From NCBI RefSeq assembly GCF_014643735.1, contig NZ_BMKA01000009.1:31704-95703 (forward strand): a stretch of DNA of 64,000 bases, read 5' to 3'. This stretch comes from Neptunicoccus cionae. Lineage in GTDB: Bacteria > Pseudomonadota > Alphaproteobacteria > Rhodobacterales > Rhodobacteraceae. The number at the start of each line of letters is the position of its first letter. Within the stretch, counting starts at the first letter, position 1. A program made the translations under genes and the position numbers. Under the pieces are notes generated by a model. The model had not been told where the DNA came from and searched no databases. It was given only the letters and a program-made list of their open reading frames with translations. Positions 53,688 to 61,803 of this stretch are shown one piece after another.

Positions 53688-53897
53688 ATGACTTCACGCG
53701 ACCGCCTTGCTCACAACATTCTAGACCGACGCCATGCAATGGGCATCAGTCAGGAAGAACTTGCTCACCGGGCGGGAATAAGTCGGGGGTACATGGGCCG
53801 CGTCGAGAACTCAAAGTTTTCCGCGACGCTCGACTTGCTAGATAAGATAGCACGCGCTTTGGAAATCGACCCAATGCTGTTGTTAGAAAAACGCTGA
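53688..53897 (+). CDS. XRE-family HTH regulator
   Basis: 69 aa, essentially one Cro/CI HTH: HNILDRRHAMGISQEELAHR and AGISRGYMGRVENSKFSATL, then LDLLDKIARALEIDPMLLLE. Small stand-alone regulator of the kind that controls plasmid copy number, conjugation or restriction-modification. No partner gene is adjacent. Confidence 0.85.
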   Translation: MTSRDRLAHNILDRRHAMGISQEELAHRAGISRGYMGRVENSKFSATLDLLDKIARALEIDPMLLLEKR

Positions 53898-54260
53898 CGA
53901 GGATGCTAGCTGACCCTCAAACTACACCTGTGCTATTCTTTGCCCCCACACACGACGCCAAAATCGGTGTTTTTCAGCTTGTTCCGCACTGTCTCCCACC
54001 CTGGGCTTTTGCGGATATCGAAACCGTTCTCCGGAAGCAACAAACCGTGTGGGGCCGACTTCTTTGAACGGATCGTGGACCGTTTTTCTGGGGCCTGCAT
54101 CTACCATTGGGTTTGGTAATCGGGCGCAATTTTGGTGTTTTCTCCAGTTGAAGGCAAATCTCAGAAAGAGATTGAAAACATCTGGTCTTTGGGCCATTAA
54201 ACGATATTATAACATCGTGGACGACTTATAACCGAATAATCTTCTGTGGAGGAGACATCC
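53898..54260. other. Intergenic region without supported gene
   Basis: About 360 bp between the XRE gene and the TrbM-like gene. I see no supported gene. It holds TGGTGTTTTC-like repeats only, plus an upstream region for the next gene, whose ribosome-binding site GGAGGAG is at 54249-54255. Confidence 0.4.
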
Positions 54261-55028
54261 ATGCTGAAAATTTTCCGCACAAGCGCACTGGTATTGGTAA
54301 CTGCATGCGCTAGTTTTTCTGTGGCCCCCGATCGCGCCCAGGCTCAGTCATATCAGATTGATTGTGCGATCCTGCTTTGTCTATCTGGCGGCTGGCCCGC
54401 ATCGGTTCCTTGCGCTCGCGCCCGCGCCGAATTTATCCGCCGTATCACGCCTTGGCCTGTTGAACCGCCCCTGCAAATCTGGCGTTGTCCAATGGGCGCG
54501 GCATTCGACGTTGATCCATCAACTCAGAACGCCGAGCGCATTTACGAAATCCTGATGAATGACAGCACCCCATTACAGTCATTTCCAACTGCAGCACTCA
54601 CGGACTATCAGGTGGAATTGCAGCCTGCCGTTCTTCGCAGGAGCGGCGGACCCGCAGTACGCTTGCCCGAAAACTTCATGGTGCAGCTTGTTCAAGACTA
54701 TCGCAGCAGCAACCAAACTGCGGACATCGACATAAGCGGCGGAGAATTCAATTTCGTCCGCTCGATCCGTGTGTTCAATGTGCAGTATGCATCACAGCGT
54801 CGTGCCGGTCGTGATGACGAATGCAGGCGCGGTGCCAACGTCACCAAAGGGCTGTATGGCAGGCAAGGCGACTTCGCGTGGCACGGTTCGTCTGTCTCGG
54901 AGCTTCCAGCCGCTCATACCGGCATGGAAGGCTACGGCAGCGATTGCCCTAACATTAGTCACAGATCTGTCTTCGTCGATTGGCGTGACTATCAGGGCAA
55001 CTATGGCTTTGAGCAGGTCAACTACTAA
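54261..55028 (+). CDS. Exported protein, TrbM-like
   Basis: 255 aa from ATG 54261 behind GGAGGAG. Signal peptide to about residue 28 (VAPDRAQAQS). The segment IDCAILLCLSGGWPASVPCA then RARAEFIRRITPWPVEPPL resembles the start of TrbM-type conjugation proteins by its Cys-LL-CL pattern and length; the rest is not recognised. It precedes the repC leader. If correct, it is a remnant or accessory of a conjugation system not otherwise seen here. Confidence 0.45.
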   Translation: MLKIFRTSALVLVTACASFSVAPDRAQAQSYQIDCAILLCLSGGWPASVPCARARAEFIRRITPWPVEPPLQIWRCPMGAAFDVDPSTQNAERIYEILMNDSTPLQSFPTAALTDYQVELQPAVLRRSGGPAVRLPENFMVQLVQDYRSSNQTADIDISGGEFNFVRSIRVFNVQYASQRRAGRDDECRRGANVTKGLYGRQGDFAWHGSSVSELPAAHTGMEGYGSDCPNISHRSVFVDWRDYQGNYGFEQVNY

Positions 55029-55086
55029 GCCTTGTGCTGTTTCGGCGTGACGATACTATAATTGTGACAGGTATCTAAATATTGTA

Positions 55087-55133
55087 TGCCTGTTGCCAAT
55101 CAGAAGAATCGACAATCGATTCTCAGACAGGCA
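55087..55133. repeat. Nested inverted repeat upstream of repC
   Basis: TGCCTGT (55087-55093) pairs with ACAGGCA (55127-55133), enclosing AGAATCG (55105-55111) and CGATTCT (55117-55123). A two-part stem followed by AAAAAGGAGCAG, a ribosome-binding-like sequence without a start codon. Likely a structured RNA element in the rep control region. Confidence 0.45.
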
Positions 55134-55164
55134 AAAAAGGAGCAGTAACCCCCCCAAAAGCAAA

Positions 55165-55198
55165 CCCCCGCAAGGCATCAACCTAACGGGGGGTTTTT
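55165..55198 (+). terminator. Terminator-like hairpin, copy 1
   Basis: CCCCCG (55165-55170) pairs with CGGGGG (55187-55192), followed by GTTTTT. A second, closely similar hairpin sits 286 bp downstream. Good intrinsic terminator on the plus strand. Confidence 0.65.
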
Positions 55199-55429
55199 GA
55201 TAAAGCCTAGGGACGGCAATCCCGAATAAGCTCCTGAAGTTAGCTCTGATTTTATCATCAACAAAACATCGTCGGCAAGCAAAAACGCATTTGTGCGATT
55301 GTTCAAATTGCGGCTTGGCCTAACTCTTGGAAAAGCCACAAGAATTAGCCCCAGACGCAAGACCTAGCACCACTCAGACCACTATATACGAGGCCTTGTG
55401 TGCTAGGTTCGACAGGATGAAAGGAGGAA

Positions 55430-55447
55430 ATGAACTCTAGAAAATAG
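55430..55447 (+). promoter_or_regulatory. Leader peptide MNSRK before the repC terminator
   Basis: A consensus ribosome-binding site AAGGAGG (55421-55427) precedes ATG AAC TCT AGA AAA TAG, encoding MNSRK. The stop is three bases before the CCCCCG hairpin at 55451. Ribosome occupancy could affect hairpin folding, an attenuation arrangement. The corresponding position in copy 1 has GGAGCAG but no start codon. Confidence 0.5.
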
Positions 55448-55450
55448 AAA

Positions 55451-55482
55451 CCCCCGCAAGGCGGAAACCTAACGGGGGGGTT
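55451..55482 (+). terminator. Terminator-like hairpin, copy 2
   Basis: CCCCCG (55451-55456), loop CAAGGCGGAAACCTAA, CGGGGG (55473-55478), then TT only on the plus strand. On the minus strand the same stem is followed by TTTCTATTTT, so it may also end a leftward antisense RNA. Confidence 0.55.
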
Positions 55483-55639
55483 CTGAAACCAAAGAACGCC
55501 AATTCTTCAGTAGATCATCAAAGCTGTTGATCTCGGTTTTACCACCCCCTCTTCGAGCTGGCAACAAAAAACGCATTTGTGCGAATGATAAAGATTTGCC
55601 CGCCGCCGCCTTGCTTCACGAACGAGCAAGGACAGAACA

Positions 55640-56842
55640 ATGACTGACAGGACTTTCCCGACACTACCTCAAGGGCATCAACGATTTTCCGTTGAGCAGC
55701 TTCTTATAGAACTGGCCCCTGCCCTCGGGCTGCGCGGAGGTCGCCTGCACGCACTGCTTTACATGATGAAGCAGACCGCTCCGGGTGACTGGACAAGGCC
55801 AGATCGCGAGCCGGTGTATTTTGCACCCCAGGACCAAACCGCCGAAGCCCTCAACAAGACTCGTCGCGCCCTCTACGACGACGAGGCCGCTCTTGAAGCC
55901 GCGGGCCTGATCGAGAAACGCGTGAAGGGCAACGGATCCCGTTCACCGTTTGGCGGTTGCGGCATCGTTTTTTCCAGATTGATAGCCTTGGTTCCCGATC
56001 TTATGCACCTAAAAGAGCAGGTGGCGGCTGAGAGACTGCGCCGGAAAGAGCTGCGCAACCGTCGCAGCACATACGTCCGCCACATTAAACGCCACCTGAG
56101 AGACGCCACAGATTCCTCCCTGGCCCATCCCCGCCTCTTGAGCATCATTGAGGTGTTCGACGCTTGGCCCGAGGCCTCCCGTCTCGCGAACATGCAGATT
56201 GGGGCGCTTGAGCACCACATTTCAGAGGCGCAGGCCCTGTGCACAACCTTGGATGATTTCTTTGAAACACGTCGAGATTCTACCGCTAAAGCGGCAGAAA
56301 ACTTCCCGTGCTTTATACAAGAGAACAACCAAGATAACTTATCTGTAATCTGTAACGCCAACGTAGATAAAGGGAGCACGGGCAAGCCCGCGCACACTGA
56401 ACTTATTTGTTCGGAGCCTATCGGCCCCGAAGGTTGCTTAGAAAATAAGTGTGGGGCTGAGAGTGCAGCGCGCAATACCCAATTTATCACCCAGTTGACC
56501 CCAGAGCGCATTTTCAAGCTCGCCAGTAGCGACATGCAGGCTTACATTCTGGCCTGTCAGGGTGAAATCCCCACCCTTCGTGAACTTCACATCATCGACG
56601 CAGCGACCCGGATCATTCATCCGCTCGGCATCAATCACGACGCCTGGATCAAGGCCGTCAACCTCATGGGCGATGTGGGGGCAGCCCTTTGCGTCTTGCT
56701 GATCGATGCCAACAGAAGTCACCCAACAACGCCGGTTCGCAATCCGGGCGGGGCGCTGCGTGCCATGACCGCCCGCCACAAATCCGGCAAGCTGAACCTG
56801 GTCGGAAGCCTCATTGGGCTTGCGCGGCGGCGTGGTCTGTAA
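55640..56842 (+). CDS. repC: RepC-family plasmid replication initiator
   Basis: 400 aa. N-terminal winged-helix region (about 20-135: LAPALGLRGGRLHALLYMMK, QTAEALNKTRRALYDDEAA), a helical middle, and a C-terminal domain (about 310-395) with LGINHDAWIKAVNLMGDVGA, then NPGGALRAMTARHKSGKLNL, as in RepC. No repA or repB partition genes precede it. Ahead lie leader and hairpin elements that likely govern copy number. A second initiator, RepA, lies 2.4 kb away, so this may be a fused or two-replicon plasmid. Confidence 0.82.
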   Translation: MTDRTFPTLPQGHQRFSVEQLLIELAPALGLRGGRLHALLYMMKQTAPGDWTRPDREPVYFAPQDQTAEALNKTRRALYDDEAALEAAGLIEKRVKGNGSRSPFGGCGIVFSRLIALVPDLMHLKEQVAAERLRRKELRNRRSTYVRHIKRHLRDATDSSLAHPRLLSIIEVFDAWPEASRLANMQIGALEHHISEAQALCTTLDDFFETRRDSTAKAAENFPCFIQENNQDNLSVICNANVDKGSTGKPAHTELICSEPIGPEGCLENKCGAESAARNTQFITQLTPERIFKLASSDMQAYILACQGEIPTLRELHIIDAATRIIHPLGINHDAWIKAVNLMGDVGAALCVLLIDANRSHPTTPVRNPGGALRAMTARHKSGKLNLVGSLIGLARRRGL

Positions 56843-56907
56843 TGCGCTTGTCCGGACAGAATATCTCGCGCAGTGCTGTTTCAACCAGCCCCTGCAAACC
56901 GCCCGAT

Positions 56908-57618
56908 TTAGGGGGTTTGCCCCCCAAATTCGGTCGGCAGATCGCGTTTCTCGTTGATCCCGTGCCTGACGATACGCATCTGTGTCGACGAGAACGGTCT
57001 GAGAAGCGCCCGTGCTTGCTCTGGCGAGCCTGTCAGCCAAATTTTGTAGTCCGCAGGGTCGAGGACCACCGGCATCCGTCCTTTCGCATGGATAGGCCGT
57101 ACCAAATCATTCGCCGCTGTTGTCACCATCGTATGCCGCAGGCCTGTTTCGCCCTCCCCGCGCAATTCTTCACGCTCGATGCGCCAAAGTCCGGCTATCG
57201 CAAAGATTGGTCGCGCATCCGCGTTATCCGCCGCCATGCCGAACCAGAAATCCTCAGCAGGCTTTTTCCCTTTCGTCTCGTTGAAGCTCGTTGCTGGAAC
57301 CAAACAACGGCGGTGCAAAAAGCTGTCTTTCCACAGTCCCGTCGCCTTCCCGAAAATGCTGTCGTCTCTCGCATTATTCCAAGCGCGAGGCTTGATCGGA
57401 GATCCATCACGTTTGGAAAAATTTGGGGTCAAAAATCCCCAATTCATTTCCACCAGCTCGCGCCCAACGTTCTCCACCTGCCGCACGACCGGCGCCGGAT
57501 AGTTCGGGTGGATACTTGGCCGGGACGGCGCATTCCCGAGGTGGTCCTGTTCGGATTCAATCTGAAAAAGTCGGCGCATGGCCTCAGCGGTCGCAATATT
57601 GGCATACAAATTGCACAT
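56908..57618 (-). CDS. SOS-response-associated peptidase (SRAP, YedK-like)
   Basis: 236 aa. Catalytic Cys2 exposed after Met removal (MCNLYANIATAEAMRRL). NNARDDSIFGK, RRCLVPATSFNETKGKKP (Glu) and RPIHAKGRMPVVLDP (His) are the SRAP motifs. The family covalently attaches to abasic sites in single-stranded DNA. With the Y-family polymerase across a LexA box it forms an SOS cassette. Confidence 0.93.
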   Translation of the reverse strand: MCNLYANIATAEAMRRLFQIESEQDHLGNAPSRPSIHPNYPAPVVRQVENVGRELVEMNWGFLTPNFSKRDGSPIKPRAWNNARDDSIFGKATGLWKDSFLHRRCLVPATSFNETKGKKPAEDFWFGMAADNADARPIFAIAGLWRIEREELRGEGETGLRHTMVTTAANDLVRPIHAKGRMPVVLDPADYKIWLTGSPEQARALLRPFSSTQMRIVRHGINEKRDLPTEFGGQTP

Positions 57619-57627
57619 CGGTCTGTC

Positions 57628-57864
57628 CTATAGTCCGGCCCACCTCCGGATCATCTTCGCCACGCGCGTTGCTTCAGATTTGCGGAGGGTCTGGTTTTCG
57701 ATCCGAAGGGCTTTGAAAAATGCGCCGCAGAGCATCGGCCCCTTTTCTATGTTCTGACGAACATAGAGCAAGGCCGCCAAAAGTTCTTCACTTTCTACAT
57801 CCCTGACTGCGCATTCAGCAGCGGCCGTCTCGACCAGGCCAAGCACTCGGCGCAACTCATCCAC
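57628..57864 (-). CDS. Hypothetical small helical protein
   Basis: 78 aa, mostly charged and helical (LLAALLYVRQNIEKGPMLCG, KSEATRVAKMIRRWAGL). Ten bases from the SRAP gene, so they share a transcript. No recognised domain. A LexA box lies about 75 bp upstream, so it is likely DNA-damage induced. Confidence 0.6.
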   Translation of the reverse strand: MDELRRVLGLVETAAAECAVRDVESEELLAALLYVRQNIEKGPMLCGAFFKALRIENQTLRKSEATRVAKMIRRWAGL

Positions 57865-57935
57865 GATCAGAATTTCCTCTGACCAGTCGCCACCAAAGGC
57901 GACATTTCGAAGATGATCCTTGCGTTCCGCCGTGA

Positions 57936-57950
57936 GAACAAAATAAGAAC
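57936..57950. promoter_or_regulatory. LexA box (GAAC-N7-GAAC)
   Basis: GAACAAAATAAGAAC: direct repeat GAAC with seven bases between, the alphaproteobacterial LexA site. It lies between the leftward SRAP operon and the rightward polymerase, so can repress both. This also argues against the polymerase start at 57913, which would place the box inside the gene. Confidence 0.7.
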
Positions 57951-57984
57951 ATTTGTCCTCTTCTTACAATCGGGAAATCCCTAC

Positions 57985-59184
57985 ATGACGCTGATGCGCT
58001 CATTATACATTGATATGAATAGCTTTTTTGCGAGCGTAGAGCAGCAGGAAGATCCGGCGCTGCGCGGAAAGCCTGTCGGTATCACCGCAATCAGCGCCGA
58101 ATCCGGGGCCTGCGTTGCCGCCTCTTATGAGGCGAAATCGTTTGGCGTCAAAACCGGAACGCGCGTGTTTGAGGCCCGCCGCATGTGTCCAGACATCGTT
58201 TTCCGCTCAAGCCGCCATCGCCTCTATGTCCGCGTGAACCAGAAAATCGCCGCCGTGGTGGACGAACTGGCTGAACTCGAAGCCATCCGCTCTGTCGATG
58301 AGTTTCAGGTTGCCCTGGGTGGGCAAACGGCAGAGCTGGCCGCTGCGCTGGACCTCGGCCGACAAATCAAGGCCGCCATCCGCAGTCGCGTCGGATCCGA
58401 ACTGCGATGCTCCATCGGCATTGGACCAAACCATCTTCTCGCAAAGATCGCTGGCAAGCTTGAAAAACCCGACGGCCTGCAATGGCTTTCACCCGACAAC
58501 ATGCCTGACCGTATCGCACACCTGAAGCTTGACGATCTGCCGGGTATTTCTCACGGCATCAAAGCCCGGCTTTCTCGCGCAGCGATCTGGGGTATTCCTG
58601 AGCTCTATGCGCTCGACCCGCGCCACGCCCGCTTGATTTGGGGATCCGTTGAAGGCGAACGGTTCGTCCGGGCCTTGCAAGGCATGGATATTCCTTTGTT
58701 GCCGACCGTGCGGAACGGATACGGCAATTCGAAGGTTCTCGCGCCCCACTATCGTCCGCCCCACGCGGCAATGCTCGTGGGGCGTTGGTTGATTGAAAAA
58801 GCTGTAGCACGGATGAGACGGGACGGGTTTTGTGCGCGGCGATTGTCCCTATTCATTCGCTGTTCTGATGACCGGGGATGGTCGCGCAAACAGTCGTGCA
58901 ATGCGAGTCAGGACACGCGCCTGTTTTTGTCGATATTCCAAACTTTGTGGAACGGTTTGCCGCTTAGGTCGGGCGTTGTCATTCTTTCTGTTGGCGTCCA
59001 TTTGGGCGACGTCATTGCACTTGCAGACCGTTCCGGGGAGTTGTTTTTGCCTATGGAGCCAGGTCGGAAGAATCGTGACGAGAAATTGGCCCAAGCTGTC
59101 GATCGTTTGAACCGTCGATATGGTCAGCGCGTCGTGACATTTGGGCTTCAACAAGATCATCCGGGGTTTTTCGAAAAGGGATAA
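57985..59184 (+). CDS. Y-family DNA polymerase (UmuC/DinB-like)
   Basis: 399 aa from ATG 57985, downstream of the LexA box; a longer frame starts at 57913. Palm motifs LYIDMNSFFASVEQQEDPAL (Asp) and RSVDEFQVAL (Asp-Glu), then IGIGPNHLLAKIAGKL and the HhH region LPGISHGIKARLSRA. Finger, palm, thumb and little-finger domains seem complete, so translesion synthesis is likely. UmuD is not adjacent. Confidence 0.92.
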   Translation: MTLMRSLYIDMNSFFASVEQQEDPALRGKPVGITAISAESGACVAASYEAKSFGVKTGTRVFEARRMCPDIVFRSSRHRLYVRVNQKIAAVVDELAELEAIRSVDEFQVALGGQTAELAAALDLGRQIKAAIRSRVGSELRCSIGIGPNHLLAKIAGKLEKPDGLQWLSPDNMPDRIAHLKLDDLPGISHGIKARLSRAAIWGIPELYALDPRHARLIWGSVEGERFVRALQGMDIPLLPTVRNGYGNSKVLAPHYRPPHAAMLVGRWLIEKAVARMRRDGFCARRLSLFIRCSDDRGWSRKQSCNASQDTRLFLSIFQTLWNGLPLRSGVVILSVGVHLGDVIALADRSGELFLPMEPGRKNRDEKLAQAVDRLNRRYGQRVVTFGLQQDHPGFFEKG

Positions 59185-59257
59185 TTTCCGGCGTTTTTGT
59201 TGGTTGCCCTTGGTCGTTAGGTTTTCGCAAGCTGCGTCAGAGGACCCCACCTGACGG

Positions 59258-60313
59258 CTATGGTTTGCCGCGCTTTTCGAACCAACTTTGACAGAACTTC
59301 ACAAAGTGCTTTGCCGGGTGTTTGGGTTCGATCTCTTCCTTGCCGCACCAGGCACGCCACTCGCGCTCGATCATGCGCACATCCCAACCAGGGGCGGCCG
59401 TTCGAGCATCGTGGTAGGCTTCAGGGTCTAGCCTGCCCTCGAATACCTCCACCATCGGGACCGGGACGGTCCCTTTGCTTCGAAACACAACGATGTTGCC
59501 CTCAAGCGAGGGGATATAATCTGGAAAATGGCCATGTTCTGCGCTGTCGGAGATGATGTTGGTCACCAAACGCTTGAACTCTTTTGCTGAAGAATGTGAA
59601 CCGCATTTGAGATGCAGTTTTTCTAACCCGATGCGCCATTCAGCTGATTTTCCGCAATGTTTGCGCGCAATTTCATACATGCGCCGCTCTAAAGGCTTTT
59701 TCAGTCTGAAATAGTCCCGGCTGATCGTCAAAACTTCCTTGGCCTGGATGGCGTTAAAAACCCAATCCGACAATGTGACCTGCACATCCTGAAGAGCGCC
59801 ATCACTATTGCGACGGATAGTTTTGGCGCTATCGACCAATCCAAACACTTGCCACTGCCGCTCAGAGCCCGTGACGATATTGGTCTTGATCGATGTGCCA
59901 CGCAGCCGCTCAAGAGCATCTTCTGCGCGTATATACGCACTGCCCCCTACCGGCTTGCCCGTGGCCACGAGGTAGTCGATGATTTTGAAGCTGACTGTCT
60001 TGGATACCTCCTTGCCGTCATTCAAAGCAGCGATCAGCTGAGAGATGCAGAAAATTAGGATATCGCGATCAAACACCGTCGCCATACCCTTGGCGGAGGG
60101 CGTGATTTCGATGAAGTTATCGTTGTTCTCATAGCGTCGCGTTTGATGGTCTGGCTTCTTTGAGATGGAGAACACAGGGTGCTCCATTCCAGCCATGTCG
60201 CTCTTAGGAGCTGCATCAAAGATGTCGCAGATGAACAGATCCGGCTGCTGAAACCGGTCTGGTAGCAGCGGATTGGCTAGACGCTTCGTTGGCTTATCAC
60301 CCACCGCTCTCAT
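59258..60313 (-). CDS. repA: Plasmid replication initiator RepA (RPA family)
   Basis: 351 aa. LLPDRFQQPDLFICDIFDAA then PKSDMAGMEHPVFSISKKPD is typical of RPA-type initiators; the middle has LIRNDGKE... replaced here by AALNDGKEVSKTVSFKIIDY and the winged helix region RLRGTSIKTNIVTGSERQ. C-terminal WRAWCGKEEIEPKHPAKHFV. The start codon overlaps iteron 1 of the origin, as in some rep genes that autoregulate. Initiates replication at the adjacent iterons. Confidence 0.9.
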   Translation of the reverse strand: MRAVGDKPTKRLANPLLPDRFQQPDLFICDIFDAAPKSDMAGMEHPVFSISKKPDHQTRRYENNDNFIEITPSAKGMATVFDRDILIFCISQLIAALNDGKEVSKTVSFKIIDYLVATGKPVGGSAYIRAEDALERLRGTSIKTNIVTGSERQWQVFGLVDSAKTIRRNSDGALQDVQVTLSDWVFNAIQAKEVLTISRDYFRLKKPLERRMYEIARKHCGKSAEWRIGLEKLHLKCGSHSSAKEFKRLVTNIISDSAEHGHFPDYIPSLEGNIVVFRSKGTVPVPMVEVFEGRLDPEAYHDARTAAPGWDVRMIEREWRAWCGKEEIEPKHPAKHFVKFCQSWFEKRGKP

Positions 60314-60545
60314 TTGATTGTCCTATCACCCACCGATTCGCACCCTCATTGGCTTATCACACACTATTGGCTTATCACACACCGCGTCAATCCCTTGGCT
60401 TATCGCCCACCAAGAGTCAATTTTTATTGGCTTATCGCCCACCAAGCCAACGCTCAGTCATCGGTGTAATAAGGCATTACATCATTGGCCTGTGACACAC
60501 CGAATCTTGGCTTATCACCCACCACTTGTTGGCCTATCACCCACT
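60289..60545 (+). repeat. Nine 17-bp iterons (origin of replication)
   Basis: Consensus TTGGCTTATCACCCACC, at 60289, 60318, 60349, 60367, 60395, 60427, 60485, 60507 and 60529, all in one direction, spaced about 18-58 bp start to start. Variants include TCGCCCACC and TCACACACC. Binding sites for the adjacent RepA; the spacing is uneven, unlike a CRISPR. Confidence 0.9.
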
Positions 60546-60598
60546 AAAGTTTTTGTAAGCCATTGTTTTTAAATAATGAATGTGAGTTTTTAGATTCG

Positions 60599-60624
60599 TA
60601 ACCCATATAAATAACCCATATATA
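60599..60624. repeat. AT-rich 13-mer tandem repeats (unwinding element)
   Basis: TAACCCATATAAA (60599-60611) and TAACCCATATATA (60612-60624), 12 of 13 identical, just past the iterons in a strongly AT-rich stretch (60545-60630). Typical DNA unwinding element of iteron plasmids. Confidence 0.65.
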
Positions 60625-60730
60625 ACACCAACCCTTCATGGACTGAGTGATCCAAACCAGTGTACTGCTGGTTGCCAACGATGAATTGCTTAGAAAGCTG
60701 TGGTGATGAAGCATTTAGTTTGGACACAGC

Positions 60731-60780
60731 GTACGGTAATTTGCCGTACACTTGACACGTACGCCTATTTGCCGTACGTA
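60731..60780 (+). promoter_or_regulatory. Promoter and double operator of the toxin-antitoxin pair
   Basis: TTGACA (60752-60757), 17 bp, TACGTA (60775-60780). Two 19-bp dyads GTACGGTAATTTGCCGTAC (60731-60749) and GTACGCCTATTTGCCGTAC (60759-60777), 28 bp apart, flank and overlap the core promoter. Likely bound by the antitoxin for autoregulation. Confidence 0.75.
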
Positions 60781-60842
60781 GGATCCAACGAGAGGCCTTA
60801 AGATGTCCTTTCCCGTGAACCGTTTGCTGAAAGGAGACTATA

Positions 60843-61157
60843 ATGTTGGCGTTTCAAGACACGACAAGTGCTGTCAACGAGCCCAAGAGCGCTCGTCTGG
60901 AATCACGCACGCAACCCAGTGTAAAAGCTGACATTCTCCGAGCCGCGACCCTAAATGGCGTGGACATCAGTGCTTTTGTGGTCAGTGCAGCCTATAGTGC
61001 GGCACGATCTACCATTGAGGCCCATGCGATCACCGTGGTAGAGAGCGAGGCGGACAGAAACGCATTCTTTGATGCTCTGGAAAACCCACCCAAACCAACC
61101 AAGCGACTGGCGAATGCTTTCGCATTGCGAAAGAAACTGATTGCGAATGCCGACTGA
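60843..61157 (+). CDS. DUF1778 antitoxin (TacA-like)
   Basis: 104 aa. ATG 60843 after AAAGGAG. An N-terminal ribbon-helix-helix (ARLESRTQPSVKADILRAAT, LNGVDISAFVVSAAYSAA) and a C-terminal toxin-wrapping segment (DRNAFFDALENPPKPTKRLA). Pairs with the GNAT toxin and overlaps it by 11 nt. Binds the upstream dyads. Confidence 0.87.
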   Translation: MLAFQDTTSAVNEPKSARLESRTQPSVKADILRAATLNGVDISAFVVSAAYSAARSTIEAHAITVVESEADRNAFFDALENPPKPTKRLANAFALRKKLIANAD

Positions 61158-61695
61158 CCCAGCAGACCAACCTCCATTTGAAATCCAGCCGTTCGATCAC
61201 AAAGTTCATGATCGAGCGGCTTTTTCTTGTGGCGTCCCACAAATTGACAACTATCTCAAGCTGACCGCCAAAAAAGGCAGCAAGGCAGATGTTGTCAGGG
61301 TCTGGGTTGTCATAGACGCCAAAAGCCAGATTGTCGGCTTCTACGGCATCAATATGCATTCCGTTGATGTCAAAGACATGCCCCCCGCCTACGCAAAACG
61401 GGCGATGAACCACGGCATGCTACCGGCCGCCTTCATCGCAATGATCGGTGTTGACGCAAACCAGCAGGGCAACGGCATCGGCAGTGCTCTTGTGGCAGAC
61501 GCTTTGAGCCGGATCGCACGGGCATCAGACGATATCGGCACCTGTGTCGTTATGCTTGACGTTTTTGATGATGGAGAGGCCGCAGCAGTCGCCCGGCGCA
61601 AATCATACTACGAAGACTTTGGCTTTATTCCGCTGCCGGACCAACCCCTGCGTCTCTTCATGCCAATTGCGACCATACGCGCGTTGTCGGGCTGA
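61147..61695 (+). CDS. GNAT-family toxin (TacT-like)
   Basis: 182 aa from ATG 61147. GNAT acetyltransferase fold with FSCGVPQIDNYLKLTAKKGS near the start and the acetyl-CoA loop ANQQGNGIGSALVADALSR; ends KSYYEDFGFIPLPDQPLRLF. TacT-type toxins acetylate charged tRNA to stop translation. With the DUF1778 partner it stabilises the plasmid. Confidence 0.9.
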   Translation: MPTDPADQPPFEIQPFDHKVHDRAAFSCGVPQIDNYLKLTAKKGSKADVVRVWVVIDAKSQIVGFYGINMHSVDVKDMPPAYAKRAMNHGMLPAAFIAMIGVDANQQGNGIGSALVADALSRIARASDDIGTCVVMLDVFDDGEAAAVARRKSYYEDFGFIPLPDQPLRLFMPIATIRALSG

Positions 61696-61698
61696 GCG

Positions 61699-61803
61699 AT
61701 GAATGATCTGCGCCACATGGACCAAATGACGCTCAGCGACACCAAGCTGTACCACCTAATTGATATAGGACCGGACGAACTGCTCAGGGGTCGCAATGCC
61801 TGA
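61699..61803 (+). CDS. 34-aa linker ORF between toxin and AbiV-like gene
   Basis: MNDLRHMDQMTLSDTKLYHL then IDIGPDELLRGRNA. Starts three bases past the toxin stop and overlaps the next ATG. Too short to judge; may be a real small partner or only a translational bridge. No ribosome-binding site stands out. Confidence 0.35.
   Translation: MNDLRHMDQMTLSDTKLYHLIDIGPDELLRGRNA

Larger units (their letters stand above)
55281..55584. repeat. Two copies of AAAAACGCATTTGTGCGA
   Basis: 18-bp sequence at 55281-55298 and 55567-55584, each containing the small dyad CGCA-TTTG-TGCG. The 286-bp offset equals that between the two CCCCCG hairpins, so a module seems to have duplicated. May be a binding site for the initiator or a plasmid regulator. 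Confidence 0.6.

Noticed and set aside
60470-60490. CATTACA in the origin region considered as a fifth ECF promoter
   Set aside because: No CGTCT box at 15 bp; it lies among iterons.
60289-60545. Regularly repeated 17-mers resembling a CRISPR array
   Set aside because: Spacing is uneven, repeats are short and variable, no cas genes; a RepA gene is adjacent, so they are iterons.
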